Of a stretch of DNA of 64,000 nt, positions 44,897 to 54,824 are shown in pieces (the first letter of the stretch is position 1; each line of letters starts with the position of its first letter). The position numbers were made by a program, and so were the translations under genes. The notes under the pieces were generated by a model. The model searched no databases. It worked only from the letters and a program-made list of their open reading frames with translations, and was not told where the DNA came from. This stretch comes from Azonexus sp. (GTDB lineage Bacteria > Pseudomonadota > Gammaproteobacteria > Burkholderiales > Rhodocyclaceae), in contig JAUYSK010000016.1 of assembly GCA_030696345.1 (NCBI GenBank), positions 709,117 through 773,116 on the forward strand, given 5' to 3'.

Positions 44897-45772
44897 TCAG
44901 CCTTTACGCATGATCGTGTTTTTGAAATCCTGATAGCGTTGCCACATCTGCTCGCCGATTGGGCCGGGCTTTCCGGTGCCGACCGGGGCGCCGTCAAGGG
45001 TCGTGATGGCCAGGATTTCTTTGGTTGATGAGGTCATCCAGACCTCGTCGGCGGAGCGAAGTTCATTTTCGTGGATTTCGCGGATTTCAAGCGGTTGACC
45101 GCAGGACTCGGCCAGCTCCAGCACGATGTCGTAGGTAATGCCGGGCAGCATCAGGTGTGTCTTGGGCGGGGCGAGCAGGATGCCATCCTTGACGACAAAA
45201 ATGTTCGAGGCAGCGCCTTCCTTCAAATAGCCATCGCGAACCAGCAGCGCTTCGGCACAGCCTTCCTCGACGGCTTGCTGGCGGGCCAGTATGTTGGCGA
45301 GCAGCGAAATCACCTTGAGGTCGCAACGAGCCCAGCGCTGGTCTGCTACGGTGATGGCGGCGACGCCTTTGGCGCGGACTTCGGCGGGGGTAACGACCAG
45401 CGGCGAAGCAAAGGCGAAAGCGGTCGGCGCGACTGTGGCCGGCGGAAAAGCATGGTCACGCTTGTTATCGGCGCCGCGAGTGACTTGCAGATAGATCGAC
45501 TGGTCTTCCCAATGGGCGGTGGCGATCAGCTTTTCGACCACCGCTTTCCACTCGGCTGGCGCCAGCGGGTTGGCCAGCTTGATGCCAGCCAACGTTGCCT
45601 GCAGGCGTTTCAGGTGTTCGTCGAGACGAAAGGCCCGGCGGGAATAGACCGGAATCAGTTCATAAACCCCATCGCCGTAGAGAAAGCCACGGTCGAGCGG
45701 CGAAATGCCGGCTTCGGCGAGTGGCAGGAACTGGCCGTTGAGATAAACGGGATCGGCGACGAATGGGGTCAT
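44897..45772 (-). CDS. dat: D-amino acid aminotransferase
   Basis: A 291-residue class IV PLP enzyme. The Schiff-base Lys is Lys153 in RCDLKVISLLANILA; N-terminal DRGFLYGDGVYE and C-terminal MTSSTKEILAIT also match D-alanine aminotransferases. It would supply or recycle D-Ala/D-Glu for peptidoglycan. The neighbouring dacC supports a wall role. The closely related branched-chain aminotransferase is a less likely alternative. Confidence 0.85.
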   Translation of the reverse strand: MTPFVADPVYLNGQFLPLAEAGISPLDRGFLYGDGVYELIPVYSRRAFRLDEHLKRLQATLAGIKLANPLAPAEWKAVVEKLIATAHWEDQSIYLQVTRGADNKRDHAFPPATVAPTAFAFASPLVVTPAEVRAKGVAAITVADQRWARCDLKVISLLANILARQQAVEEGCAEALLVRDGYLKEGAASNIFVVKDGILLAPPKTHLMLPGITYDIVLELAESCGQPLEIREIHENELRSADEVWMTSSTKEILAITTLDGAPVGTGKPGPIGEQMWQRYQDFKNTIMRKG

Positions 45773-45777
45773 GGGCC

Positions 45778-46917
45778 TCAGTTGAACCAGAGTTTTACGC
45801 TATCGACAGTACGACCGAAGATGCCGGCGATTGCGATATTTTCAAGGGCGGCGACCGGATATTCGCCATAAACCTTGCCGTCGACCGTAACTTTCAGCGT
45901 GCCGAGTTTCTGGCCGGCCTGGATTGGGGCAATCAGGCGCGGTTCGGCGATGAAATCAGCCTTGACCTTGTCGGCGTAGCCCTTCGGAACGGCGATGGTC
46001 AGGTCGTTGGCGAAGCCGGCCTTGACCTGGCCTTGCGTGCCCTTCCAGACGCGCAACGTGGATACCGCCTGATCCTTGGTGTAGAGCGGAACGGCGTCGT
46101 AAGCAATGAAGCCCCAATTGAGCAGTTTCAGGGATTCGCTGGCGCGAGCAGAGTCGGAGGTGGCGCCGAGCACAACCGATAGCAGGCGGCGCTTGTCGCG
46201 CAGTGCCGAGGAAATCAGGCAATAACCGGCCGCATCGGTATGGCCGGTCTTGACGCCATCAACCGTCGGGTCGATGTAGAGCAGGCGATTGCGGTTGGGC
46301 TGGGTGATGTTGTTGTAGCGGAATTCCTTGATCGAGTAGTACTTCTTGTAGTCCTCGGGGAAGTCACGGATCAGGGCGGCGGTCAGCAAAGATAGATCGC
46401 GTGCCGTGGTGTAGTGCTGCGGGTCGGGCAGACCGGTCGAATTGCGGAAGCTGGAGCCCTTCATGCCCAGGCGCTGGGCTTCGCGGTTCATCATCTGCGC
46501 GAAATTTTCCTCGCTGCCGGCGATGCCTTCGGCCAGCGTGACACAGGCGTCGTTGCCGGACTGGACGATCATGCCCTTGATCAGGTCTTCGACCGAAACC
46601 TGTGTGTCGACGCGGATGAACATCTTGGAGCCGCCGGTTTTCCAGGCTTTCTGCGAGACTGGCAGCGCTTGGTTGATGGCGATGGTCTTCTGGCGGATGG
46701 CCGAAAACGTCAGGTAGGCAGTCATCAACTTGGTCAGTGAGGCTGGTTCAAGGCGTTCGTCCGGCTTTTCTGCGGTCAACACCTGGCCGGAGGTGATTTC
46801 CATCAACAGCCAGGATTTTGCGGCAACCGTCGGTGGTACGGGCAATTGCTGGGCGAGTGCCTGAGCAGAAAATAAGAGACTCAGGGCGAAAAGGAAAAAT
46901 TGGCGAAACAGCGACAT
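45778..46917 (-). CDS. dacC: D-alanyl-D-alanine carboxypeptidase, PBP5/6 type
   Basis: A 379-residue peptidoglycan-trimming enzyme. The signal peptide ends near AQALAQ. The catalytic SLTK is at residues 60-63, SGN at 120-122 and KTG at 223-225. The C-terminal beta domain ends with an amphipathic helix-like TVDSVKLWFN for membrane attachment. It lies five bases upstream of dat in the same direction. Confidence 0.93.
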   Translation of the reverse strand: MSLFRQFFLFALSLLFSAQALAQQLPVPPTVAAKSWLLMEITSGQVLTAEKPDERLEPASLTKLMTAYLTFSAIRQKTIAINQALPVSQKAWKTGGSKMFIRVDTQVSVEDLIKGMIVQSGNDACVTLAEGIAGSEENFAQMMNREAQRLGMKGSSFRNSTGLPDPQHYTTARDLSLLTAALIRDFPEDYKKYYSIKEFRYNNITQPNRNRLLYIDPTVDGVKTGHTDAAGYCLISSALRDKRRLLSVVLGATSDSARASESLKLLNWGFIAYDAVPLYTKDQAVSTLRVWKGTQGQVKAGFANDLTIAVPKGYADKVKADFIAEPRLIAPIQAGQKLGTLKVTVDGKVYGEYPVAALENIAIAGIFGRTVDSVKLWFN

Positions 46918-46952
46918 GGATTTTTGCTTTGGATGACGTTAGGGGGGAAGGA

Positions 46953-47861
46953 TTATACCCCCGGCTCGATGGCGCCCTGAGCCTTGCCCGCGCAGAGGAC
47001 TTCGATTGCCGGGTGGCGGATGCGACGCTCATTTGAAATGGCGTAGATTTGTTCGCTAACGCCGGCCATGGCACCGAGTCTCTGGGCGTTGAGCTGGCTT
47101 TCGATATCGGCAGCCAGCACCAGTGGTGCCGGAAAGATGCCCAGGCCGCCCCGGCCGAAGGTGTTAAGCAGGGCGCTGTCTTCAAACTCGCCAACGATCT
47201 TCGGATGAACGCCGGTGCTTTCCAGCCAGCGATCAATGCGGTTGCGTAAGGCGTTGTGACGGGTGGGCAACAACATCGGGGCGCCATCCAGACTCAGTGG
47301 GAAGCCTGCACGGTAGCGCTCAATCAGTTTCGGGGCGCCAAACAGGCCGGTCGCGAAGTCGCCCAGTCGTATGCTGAAAACCTTCAGGTTGGCGCCAACC
47401 GGCGCGGCGCGGTCCGTCAATACGACATCAAGGCGGTGCAGCGCGAGGTCGGCGAGCAGAGTTTCGAATTCGCCTTCATCACAAATCAGCCTGACGTCGG
47501 CTGGCATGTCAGTGACTTTCGAGAGCAACCGATAGGCCAGCAACTTGGGAATGCCATCAGATATGCCGGCGCGCAGTCGCAGCGTCGATTCGCTGTCGCT
47601 GCTCTGGACGGCATCAACCAGCGCGTCACCCAGCTGGAAGATCTGGTCGGCGAAACCAAGTGCCACTCGCCCGGCCTCGCTCAGGACCAGGCCGCGTCCC
47701 TGACTATTGAACAGGGCCTTGCCGAGTTGTCGCTCAAGGATGGATAACTGGCCACTGATGGTCTGGACAGCCACGCCAAGGCGATCAGCGGCTCGCGTAA
47801 TGCTGCCTTCCTGGGCGACGACCCAAAAGTAGTGAAGGTGCTTATAATTGAGAGGCGTCAT
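46953..47861 (-). CDS. LysR-family regulator, NhaR-like
   Basis: A 302-residue LysR protein that starts MTPLNYKHLHYFWVVAQEGS, the NhaR-type N-terminus, and has a substrate-binding domain. The length equals E. coli NhaR (about 301). I chose the ATG at 47861; earlier in-frame codons lie in non-coding-like sequence. No nhaA is present, so a role in Na+/H+ homeostasis is unproved. It diverges from htpX. Confidence 0.83.
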   Translation of the reverse strand: MTPLNYKHLHYFWVVAQEGSITRAADRLGVAVQTISGQLSILERQLGKALFNSQGRGLVLSEAGRVALGFADQIFQLGDALVDAVQSSDSESTLRLRAGISDGIPKLLAYRLLSKVTDMPADVRLICDEGEFETLLADLALHRLDVVLTDRAAPVGANLKVFSIRLGDFATGLFGAPKLIERYRAGFPLSLDGAPMLLPTRHNALRNRIDRWLESTGVHPKIVGEFEDSALLNTFGRGGLGIFPAPLVLAADIESQLNAQRLGAMAGVSEQIYAISNERRIRHPAIEVLCAGKAQGAIEPGV

Positions 47862-47966
47862 GAGTTCAGCAGAAAAAATCGAACAGTTAATCAACTTTAC
47901 TACGGTTTTTAAGGTTTGTGCATTGCAATAGAATTCTCCCGTTTTCTCATCCAAACGGAGTTCGCC

Positions 47967-48842
47967 ATGAAACGCGTCCTGCTCTTTCTCGCTACCAACC
48001 TCGCTGTCATGCTGGTTCTCAGTCTGGTCGCCAGCCTGCTCGGCGTCAATAAATTCCTGACAGCCAACGGCCTGAATCTTGGCATGCTGCTCGCCTTCTC
48101 GGCACTCATTGGTTTTGGTGGTTCTTTCATTTCGCTGCTGATGTCGAAGACCATGGCCAAGTGGAGTACCGGGGCCCGGGTGATTGAGTCACCGAGCAGT
48201 TCGACTGAAGTCTGGCTGATCGATACGGTGGCCCGTCTGGCCGAACGTGCCGGCCTGCCGATGCCGGAAGTCGCAATCTATGACGGTGAGCCGAACGCCT
48301 TCGCCACCGGTGCCAGCAAGAATAGTTCACTGGTTGCCGTGTCGACCGGCCTGCTCCAGGGCATGACCCGCGAAGAGGCTGAGGCTGTGCTGGCCCACGA
48401 GGTTGCCCACATTGCCAATGGCGACATGGTGACGTTGACACTGATTCAGGGTGTGGTCAATACCTTCGTGATCTTCCTGTCGCGCGTCGTCGGTTATCTG
48501 GTTGATTCCTTTTTGCGCCGCAACAGCGAAGAAAACAGCGGTCCGGGCATCGGTTACATGGTGACCAGTTTCATTTGCGAAATTGTCTTTGGTGTGCTGG
48601 CCAGTATCATCGTCGCCTGGTTCTCCCGCAAGCGCGAATTCCGGGCTGATGCCGGCGCCGCCCAACTGATGCGCTCGCCGCTACCGATGCAGAATGCGCT
48701 GCGTCGCCTGGGCAGTCTGCATACCGAACCTTTGCCGCAAAGCATGGCTGCTTCCGGTATCGCTGGTGGCCAGGGCTGGATGGCATTGTTCTCGACGCAT
48801 CCGCCCTTGGAAGAGCGCATCGCCGCGCTCGATAAAGCCTGA
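47967..48842 (+). CDS. htpX: Membrane metalloprotease HtpX
   Basis: A 291-residue inner-membrane zinc protease that cleaves misfolded membrane proteins. The zinc motif HEVAH is at residues 144-148; further conserved blocks are [19 protein letters not shown] and [13 protein letters not shown]. Four membrane segments are expected. The ATG follows CGGAG. Confidence 0.95.
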   Translation: MKRVLLFLATNLAVMLVLSLVASLLGVNKFLTANGLNLGMLLAFSALIGFGGSFISLLMSKTMAKWSTGARVIESPSSSTEVWLIDTVARLAERAGLPMPEVAIYDGEPNAFATGASKNSSLVAVSTGLLQGMTREEAEAVLAHEVAHIANGDMVTLTLIQGVVNTFVIFLSRVVGYLVDSFLRRNSEENSGPGIGYMVTSFICEIVFGVLASIIVAWFSRKREFRADAGAAQLMRSPLPMQNALRRLGSLHTEPLPQSMAASGIAGGQGWMALFSTHPPLEERIAALDKA

Positions 48843-48888
48843 GTATGGACTGTCTGCTGGCACAGCGTTTGCTAAACGATTGCTTACG

Positions 48889-50124
48889 ATGAATTGCATA
48901 AAACTACTTCCTTTTCTTTTTGCCTTGGGTTCGTCACTGGCTTGTGCGCAAACGCCTTACGACCTGCCCCGGCTGGAATCGCTGACTATGGAGTCCAGCC
49001 GGGCATTGGCGGCAGCGCGCGATCAGGTAACGGCAGCGCGCTTTGCGGTCGATAGCGCTGGTGCCTTCCCGAATCCGGAGCTTGAGTACCTGAGCGGGAC
49101 GGCGCGAGCCCGCAGCCCGGGCGGCAATCTGGGGGATGCACGCAGTCTGATGCTGACCCAGCCGCTGGATATGCCGTGGCGCCGCTCGGCCCGGATTGGT
49201 GCGGCCGAAGCCGGGCTGGAGGTGGCTACGTCGGCTGGCCGGGCCTTTGAGGCTGATGTGCTGGCACGCCTGCGAGCCCGTTACTTTGAGGTTTTGCGCC
49301 GCGAGGCCGAGCTGAAGAATGCTCGGGAGGATGCGGCCTCGATGGAGAGTGTGCGTTCACGCATCGCCTTGCGTGTCGAGGTTGGCGAAGCGCCACGTTT
49401 TGAACTGATCAAGGCCGATGCCGAAATGCTCAATGCGCAAAAGACGGCGCAGGCGGCAGGCTTTCGCGTTGAGCAGGCGCGCTCAATGTTGCGCCAGACT
49501 GTCGGTGGTGGTTTGCCGGCGGACTTCGTGCTGAGTGGCCAATTGAGGGATGTGCCTGCGCTTCCGGCGCTGGATGGATTGCGTCAGCAATTGAGCGGTA
49601 GCAGCCCTGATCTGGCGCGCGCCCGCGCCGAAATGGTGCGGGCCGAGCGTCTGCTGGATCTGGAACGCGGTCAGCGCTGGCCAACGGTGGCACTGAAAGC
49701 GAGCGTCGATGAAGAGCCTGATGTCCGTGCCTCGAAGCTCGGCGTAGTCCTCTCGATTCCGCTCTGGGACCGGCGGCGTGGCCCGGTTGGCGAGGCTGGC
49801 GCGCAACTGGCGCGGGCGCGCAATGAACTGGAAGCGCAGGAGTTTTCGCTGGCCCAGACATTGGAAATTCTTGTTCAGCAGTATGAAATCGCCCAGACCC
49901 AGGTTACGGCGCTTGAATCGGGCATTGTCCGGCAGGCCGAGTCGGCGCTGAGGGTGGCAGAAGCCGCCTATCGCTTTGGTGAGCGCGGTTTTCTCGAAGT
50001 GCTTGACGCTCAGCGCGTCTTTCGCGCTGCCCGCTCCGAATTGATTGCGGCGCGCTATGAACTGGCCGCTGCATGGGTGGACATTGAACGGCTACGGGCT
50101 ACTCCCCGAGGAAGAACAGAATGA
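48889..50124 (+). CDS. Outer membrane efflux protein, CzcC/TolC family
   Basis: A 411-residue outer-membrane channel protein. It has a signal peptide (MNCIKLLPFLFALGSSLACA), two long helical repeats and SAGAFPNPELEYLSG, typical of CzcC-type factors. RFGERGFLEVLDAQR in the last repeat matches TolC-type channels. It is the first gene of a tripartite metal efflux operon and overlaps the adaptor gene (ATGA). Confidence 0.87.
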   Translation: MNCIKLLPFLFALGSSLACAQTPYDLPRLESLTMESSRALAAARDQVTAARFAVDSAGAFPNPELEYLSGTARARSPGGNLGDARSLMLTQPLDMPWRRSARIGAAEAGLEVATSAGRAFEADVLARLRARYFEVLRREAELKNAREDAASMESVRSRIALRVEVGEAPRFELIKADAEMLNAQKTAQAAGFRVEQARSMLRQTVGGGLPADFVLSGQLRDVPALPALDGLRQQLSGSSPDLARARAEMVRAERLLDLERGQRWPTVALKASVDEEPDVRASKLGVVLSIPLWDRRRGPVGEAGAQLARARNELEAQEFSLAQTLEILVQQYEIAQTQVTALESGIVRQAESALRVAEAAYRFGERGFLEVLDAQRVFRAARSELIAARYELAAAWVDIERLRATPRGRTE

Positions 50125-51260
50125 AAAAAGCCTTTTTTCTGGTGTTGACCGCAGCATTGCTGCTTGGCTGCAACAAGGAGGACCAAAAGGCAGCGGTGCA
50201 CGATAAGGCCGATCCGACGCTGGTCACCGCGGCCCCGGAACTGCTGGCCCAACTCAAATTGGCGGATGTTAGCCGCCAACCGGTGGCCGAGACGTTGCGG
50301 GTGGCTGGCCGGATTGATTTCGACGAGCAGCGTCTGGCACGTATTGGTGCGACCGTGACGGGACGTGTGACGCATATTGATGCGCTGCTCGGGCAGGATG
50401 TCCGGAAAGGCGAGGTGCTGGCGCGGCTGAATAGCAGCGAACTGTCCAGCCAGCAACTGAATTTCCTGAAGGCACGGGCCCAGCTCGAACTCAACCGGCG
50501 CAATGCCGAGCGCGCCAAGGCCTTGTATGAGGCCGACGTGATCGGGGCAGCAGAATTGCAGCGCCGGGAGAGTGAATACCAGATTTCGCTGGCAGAAACC
50601 CGTGCTGCTTCGGATCAGTTGCAATTGCTTGGCGTTAGCCCGGCAGCGATTGATCGCCTCGGCAAGCAAGGTGCCGTCGATTCAGTGACGCCGGTTACCG
50701 CCACAATCGGGGGCGTGGTGGTCGAGCGCAAGCTGGCTCAAGGCCAGGTTGTCCAGCCGGCCGATACCTTGTTCGTGGTGGCGGATCTATCCCGCCTGTG
50801 GGCGGTGGCGCAGGTGCCGGAACAACAGGTCAGCCAGGTCAGGACCGGTCAGTCGGTCAGTATCGAAGTGCCGGCGCTGGGCAACGAAAAACTGGTTGGC
50901 AAGCTGATTTATGTTGGTCAGACGATCAACCCGGAAACCCGGACGGTGCTGGTGCGCACCGAGCTCGACAATAGCGACGGCCGTCTGAAGCCTGCCATGC
51001 TCGCCTCGATGCTGATCGAAGCAAAATCTATCGAGCGACTGGTTGTGTTGGCCAGTGCCGTGGTTCGTGAAAACGATGAGGATCACGTTTTTGTTGCCGA
51101 AGGTGAAGGCGTTTTTCGTCTGCTAAAAGTAAAGCTGGGTCCGGAGCAGGGCGGTCAGAGAGTGGTGCTTTCAGGTCTCAAGGGCGAAGAGAAAGTGGTT
51201 GTTGATGGCGCTTTTCATCTGAACAACGAACGTAACCGCAAGGAAATGGAGGGCTCGTGA
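50121..51260 (+). CDS. RND efflux periplasmic adaptor, CzcB/CusB type
   Basis: A 379-residue membrane-fusion protein with a lipoprotein-type signal (lipobox LLLGC). It has a lipoyl/barrel region (RIGATVTGRVTHIDALLGQD), a helical hairpin (LNFLKARAQLELNRRNAERA) and a beta-barrel C-terminal half. It bridges CzcC- and CzcA-type proteins. It shows no N-terminal His/Met-rich metal domain, so metal specificity is not apparent. A copy of the 13-base motif (50144-50156) encodes part of the signal peptide. Confidence 0.87.
   Translation: MKKAFFLVLTAALLLGCNKEDQKAAVHDKADPTLVTAAPELLAQLKLADVSRQPVAETLRVAGRIDFDEQRLARIGATVTGRVTHIDALLGQDVRKGEVLARLNSSELSSQQLNFLKARAQLELNRRNAERAKALYEADVIGAAELQRRESEYQISLAETRAASDQLQLLGVSPAAIDRLGKQGAVDSVTPVTATIGGVVVERKLAQGQVVQPADTLFVVADLSRLWAVAQVPEQQVSQVRTGQSVSIEVPALGNEKLVGKLIYVGQTINPETRTVLVRTELDNSDGRLKPAMLASMLIEAKSIERLVVLASAVVRENDEDHVFVAEGEGVFRLLKVKLGPEQGGQRVVLSGLKGEEKVVVDGAFHLNNERNRKEMEGS
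50144..50156 (+). repeat. Copy 7 of oriented 13-mer
   Basis: Exact GTTGACCGCAGCA within the adaptor's signal-peptide codons (Leu-Thr-Ala-Ala). Confidence 0.55.
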
Positions 51261-54200
51261 TTGAATCCCTGGTTCGTGGCGCGCTTGCCCAGCGCCTTAT
51301 TGTCGCGGTAGTCGCCGCCATACTGTTTTTCTTTGGCCTGGATGCGGCACGTAAACTGTCGGTCGATGCCTTCCCGGATGTGACCAATATTCAGGTCCAG
51401 ATCGCCACCGAAGCACCGGGGCGTTCCCCCGAGGAGGTCGAGCGTTTTGCCACCGTGCCACTCGAAGTGGCGATGACCGGTTTGCCTGGCCTGGAAGAGA
51501 TGCGTTCGCTGAACAAGCCGGGCTTGTCGCTGATCACGCTGGTCTTCAATGACAAGACAGATCTCTATTTTGCCCGCCAACTGGTCATGGAGCGTTTGCT
51601 GGAAGTCGGTACGCGTCTGCCGGCGGGAATCTCGCCGGTGCTTGGGCCGGTGTCAACCGGCTTGGGCGAGGTCTATCAATACACGCTGGAGCATCCTGAT
51701 GATGGTGATCGGGCGCTCACCGAAACGGAGCTGATGCAGCGTCGCACTGCCCAGGACTGGGTGGTACGCCCATTGCTGCGCTCGATTCCCGGTGTTGCTG
51801 AAATTAATTCCCAAGGTGGCTTTGCCAAGCAGTATCAGGTGCTGGTGAACCCGGATCGCTTACGCCATTTCGGGTTGAGCATCGCCGATGTCTTCCTGGC
51901 GGTCGGGCGCAACAACGCCAATGCCGGCGGCGGTGTGCTGCCGCAGTTCGCCGAGCAGTATTTGATTCGCGGCGTCGGTCTGGTCAAGGATCTGGAAGAT
52001 CTGCGCGTCATCGTGCTCAAGGAAAAGGATGGTGTACCGGTTTATGTACGTGATGTTGCCGAGGTAAAGATCGGCTACGAAGTCCGTCAGGGGGCGCTGA
52101 TCAAAAATGGCACGACCGAGGCGGTGGGCGGCGTTGTGATGATGCTCTCCGGCGGTAACGCCAAGGCTGTTGTCAGCAAGATCAAGGCGCGGGTCGATGA
52201 GATCAACGCCAAGGGTATGTTGCCGGACGGCCTGAAAATTGTTGCCTATTACGATCGTTCAGAATTGGTCGATGCGGCGCTGTGGACCGTAACCAAGGTG
52301 CTGCTGGAAGGCGTGTTGCTGGTTGTTGTCGTGCTTTTCCTCTTTCTCGGCGACGTTCGTTCCTCGCTGATTGTGGTCGCGACACTGGTACTGACGCCGT
52401 TGCTGACCTTCATGGCGATGAACAAGCTGGGCATTTCAGCCAACCTGATGTCGCTCGGCGGCCTGGCTATTGCTATTGGCCTGATGGTCGACGGTTCCGT
52501 AGTCGTCGTTGAAAACGCCTTCCTGCAACTTGGCCGCAAGGCGAAGTCCGGTGAGAGTCAGTTGCGGATCATCCTGCACGCCGTGGTTGAGGTGGCGACG
52601 CCGGTCATCTTCGGCGTTGGCATCATCATTCTGGTGTTCCTGCCGCTGATGACTCTGCAAGGCATGGAGGGCAAGATGTTCGCGCCGCTCGCCTACACCA
52701 TTGCCATTGCCTTGGCCATTTCGCTGGTTTTGTCGCTGACGCTGACACCGGTGATGTCGACCTACCTGTTGAAGCCGCCAGCGCATGACGGTGACCATGA
52801 CACGCGTCTGATCGCGGCGATGAAGCGGCACTATCTGAAGATGCTGCACTGGACGATGGGCAACGAGAAAAAAACGGTGATTGCGGCAGTCGGGGCTTTT
52901 GTCCTGACGGTGGGTACGCTGCCTTTTCTGGGCACGGCCTTCATTCCTGAAATGAAGGAAGGCTCAGTGGTGCCCGGCATTAACCGCGTACCGAATATCT
53001 CGCTGGAAGAGTCGATCAAGATGGAAATGGAGGCGATGCGTCTGGTCATGCAGGTACCGGGTGTCAAATCGGCGGTTTCCGGTGTTGGTCGTGGCGAGTC
53101 ACCAGCTGATCCTCAGGGGCCGAACGAGTCGACGCCCATCGTCAGCCTGAAACCTCGCAGCGAATGGCCATCCGGCTGGACGCAGGAGGACATTCAGGAC
53201 GCCATGCGCGAAAAATTGAAGGCGCTGCCGGGTGTGCAGATCGTCATGGCGCAGCCGATTTCCGACCGCGTCGATGAAATGGTCACCGGGGTGCGCTCCG
53301 ACATTGCCGTCAAAGTCTTTGGCGACGATATCGATCAACTGAGGAAACTGGCCGGTCAGATCGGCAAGGTTGCCCAGAACTTGCAGGGCGCGCAGGATTT
53401 GCGGATCGAGAAGGTTAGTGGTCAGCAGTATTTAACGATCGAAATTGACCGGCAGGCGATCGCCCGGCTTGGTTTGAATGTTTCCGATGTGAATGATGTG
53501 CTGGAAACCGCTATCGGTGGCAAGGTGTTCACGGAAGTTTTTGAGGGTGAGCGGCGTTTCCCGGGCGTGGTTCGTTTGCCGGAGCGTTTCCGCAATAACG
53601 TCGAGGCGATTTCCAATGTGCTGATCACGTCGCCAAATGGTGCGCAGGTGCGTTTGACCGATGTGGCAAAAATCCGCGTGCAGGATGGCCCGGCGCAGAT
53701 TTCACGCGAATTGGGTAAGCGGCGCATCGTGATTGGCGTCAACGTCAAGGATCGAGACCTCGGCGGTTTTGTGGCCGAGTTGCAGCAGAAGGTTGGCGAG
53801 CAGATCAAGTTGCCGGAGGGCTATTACCTCGAGTGGGGTGGCCAGTTCCAGAATATGGAACGGGCGCTCGGTCACCTGACGGTGATTATCCCGATCACCA
53901 TTGCAGCGATTTTCTTCCTGCTTTTTATCCTGTTCAACTCGCTGCGTTTTGCAACATTGATCATTACCGTGCTGCCGTTCGCGTCGATCGGCGGCATCAT
54001 TGGACTCTTCGTTTCGGGGGAGTATCTGTCGGTGCCGGCCTCGGTAGGGTTTATCGCGCTGTGGGGTATCGCTGTGCTCAACGGGGTGGTCTTGGTGTCC
54101 TATATACGTGGCTTGCGCCAGGACGGCAGGACGGTGCAGCAAGCGGTAATTGAAGGTGCAACGCTGCGTTTTCGGCCGGTCATGATGACGGCGACGGTAG

Positions 54201-54367
54201 CCATGCTCGGCCTGATTCCCTTCCTGTTTTCGAGCGGGCCGGGTTCGGAAGTGCAACGCCCGCTGGCGATCGTTGTGATCGGCGGTCTGATTACCTGCAC
54301 CCTGCTGACCCTGCTGGTTTTGCCGACCATTTACCGCTGGTTCGATGAGGAGAAAGTCGAAGCATGA
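51257..54367 (+). CDS. Heavy-metal RND efflux pump, CzcA/CusA family
   Basis: A 1036-residue proton-driven inner-membrane exporter with twelve expected membrane segments. HME-type hallmarks include the N-terminal KLSVDAFPDVTNIQVQI, the GMEGKMFAPLAYTIAIALAI region and a fourth-helix motif IGLMVDGSVVVVEN with Asp412, the likely proton-relay residue. The IGLMVDG form resembles several divalent-cation subgroups, so the metal (Co, Zn, Ni or Cd) is not decided. It starts with GTG, overlapping the adaptor, and its stop overlaps the P-II-like gene. Confidence 0.9.
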   Translation: MIESLVRGALAQRLIVAVVAAILFFFGLDAARKLSVDAFPDVTNIQVQIATEAPGRSPEEVERFATVPLEVAMTGLPGLEEMRSLNKPGLSLITLVFNDKTDLYFARQLVMERLLEVGTRLPAGISPVLGPVSTGLGEVYQYTLEHPDDGDRALTETELMQRRTAQDWVVRPLLRSIPGVAEINSQGGFAKQYQVLVNPDRLRHFGLSIADVFLAVGRNNANAGGGVLPQFAEQYLIRGVGLVKDLEDLRVIVLKEKDGVPVYVRDVAEVKIGYEVRQGALIKNGTTEAVGGVVMMLSGGNAKAVVSKIKARVDEINAKGMLPDGLKIVAYYDRSELVDAALWTVTKVLLEGVLLVVVVLFLFLGDVRSSLIVVATLVLTPLLTFMAMNKLGISANLMSLGGLAIAIGLMVDGSVVVVENAFLQLGRKAKSGESQLRIILHAVVEVATPVIFGVGIIILVFLPLMTLQGMEGKMFAPLAYTIAIALAISLVLSLTLTPVMSTYLLKPPAHDGDHDTRLIAAMKRHYLKMLHWTMGNEKKTVIAAVGAFVLTVGTLPFLGTAFIPEMKEGSVVPGINRVPNISLEESIKMEMEAMRLVMQVPGVKSAVSGVGRGESPADPQGPNESTPIVSLKPRSEWPSGWTQEDIQDAMREKLKALPGVQIVMAQPISDRVDEMVTGVRSDIAVKVFGDDIDQLRKLAGQIGKVAQNLQGAQDLRIEKVSGQQYLTIEIDRQAIARLGLNVSDVNDVLETAIGGKVFTEVFEGERRFPGVVRLPERFRNNVEAISNVLITSPNGAQVRLTDVAKIRVQDGPAQISRELGKRRIVIGVNVKDRDLGGFVAELQQKVGEQIKLPEGYYLEWGGQFQNMERALGHLTVIIPITIAAIFFLLFILFNSLRFATLIITVLPFASIGGIIGLFVSGEYLSVPASVGFIALWGIAVLNGVVLVSYIRGLRQDGRTVQQAVIEGATLRFRPVMMTATVAMLGLIPFLFSSGPGSEVQRPLAIVVIGGLITCTLLTLLVLPTIYRWFDEEKVEA

Positions 54368-54699
54368 AAGAGATCAAGGCGATTATTCGCCCCAATAAGC
54401 TGCCTGCTCTTCGCGATGCCCTGATCGCGCTTCCCGGATTTCCCGGCATGACGGTAAGCAAGGTCGAGGGCTGCAGTGCGCCGTCGCGTCATGTGGTGCG
54501 GCAGAAAATAAGGGATGAGTTGACCGATTATTCCCCCAAGGTTCGTATCGAAATCGTCGCGCCCGACGAGGCAGCCGAGGCGATTTTTCAGCGGATTACC
54601 GAGGTGGCACAGACCGGCCACTATGGTGACGGCCTGGTCTGGATCACCGAGATCGAGAAGGCGGCGTTCATCTTCAAAAGCATGCCGGGGCCAACCTGA
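54364..54699 (+). CDS. P-II-like signalling protein at end of RND operon
   Basis: A 111-residue P-II-fold protein. It starts KEIKAIIRPNKLPALRDALI like GlnB and contains the terminal loop block KVRIEIVAPDEAAEAIFQRI and GHYGDGLVWITEIEKA. The T-loop differs from GlnB: the stretch EGCSAPSRHVVRQKIRDELT has no Tyr at the usual uridylylation site. Its ATG overlaps the pump stop. The close coupling suggests it senses a ligand or metal and regulates the pump rather than nitrogen assimilation. Confidence 0.85.
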   Translation: MKEIKAIIRPNKLPALRDALIALPGFPGMTVSKVEGCSAPSRHVVRQKIRDELTDYSPKVRIEIVAPDEAAEAIFQRITEVAQTGHYGDGLVWITEIEKAAFIFKSMPGPT

Positions 54700-54824
54700 T
54701 TTCCTGTTTTATTTGCCTATTACTTTAGTTATGTGTGGAGGAATTCACGGGTAAATATTGTTGTTTTTCATAGAATCGATAATTGTTAATTGGCCCTTTT
54801 TGGGTCGGATCCTATCGAGTCTTC

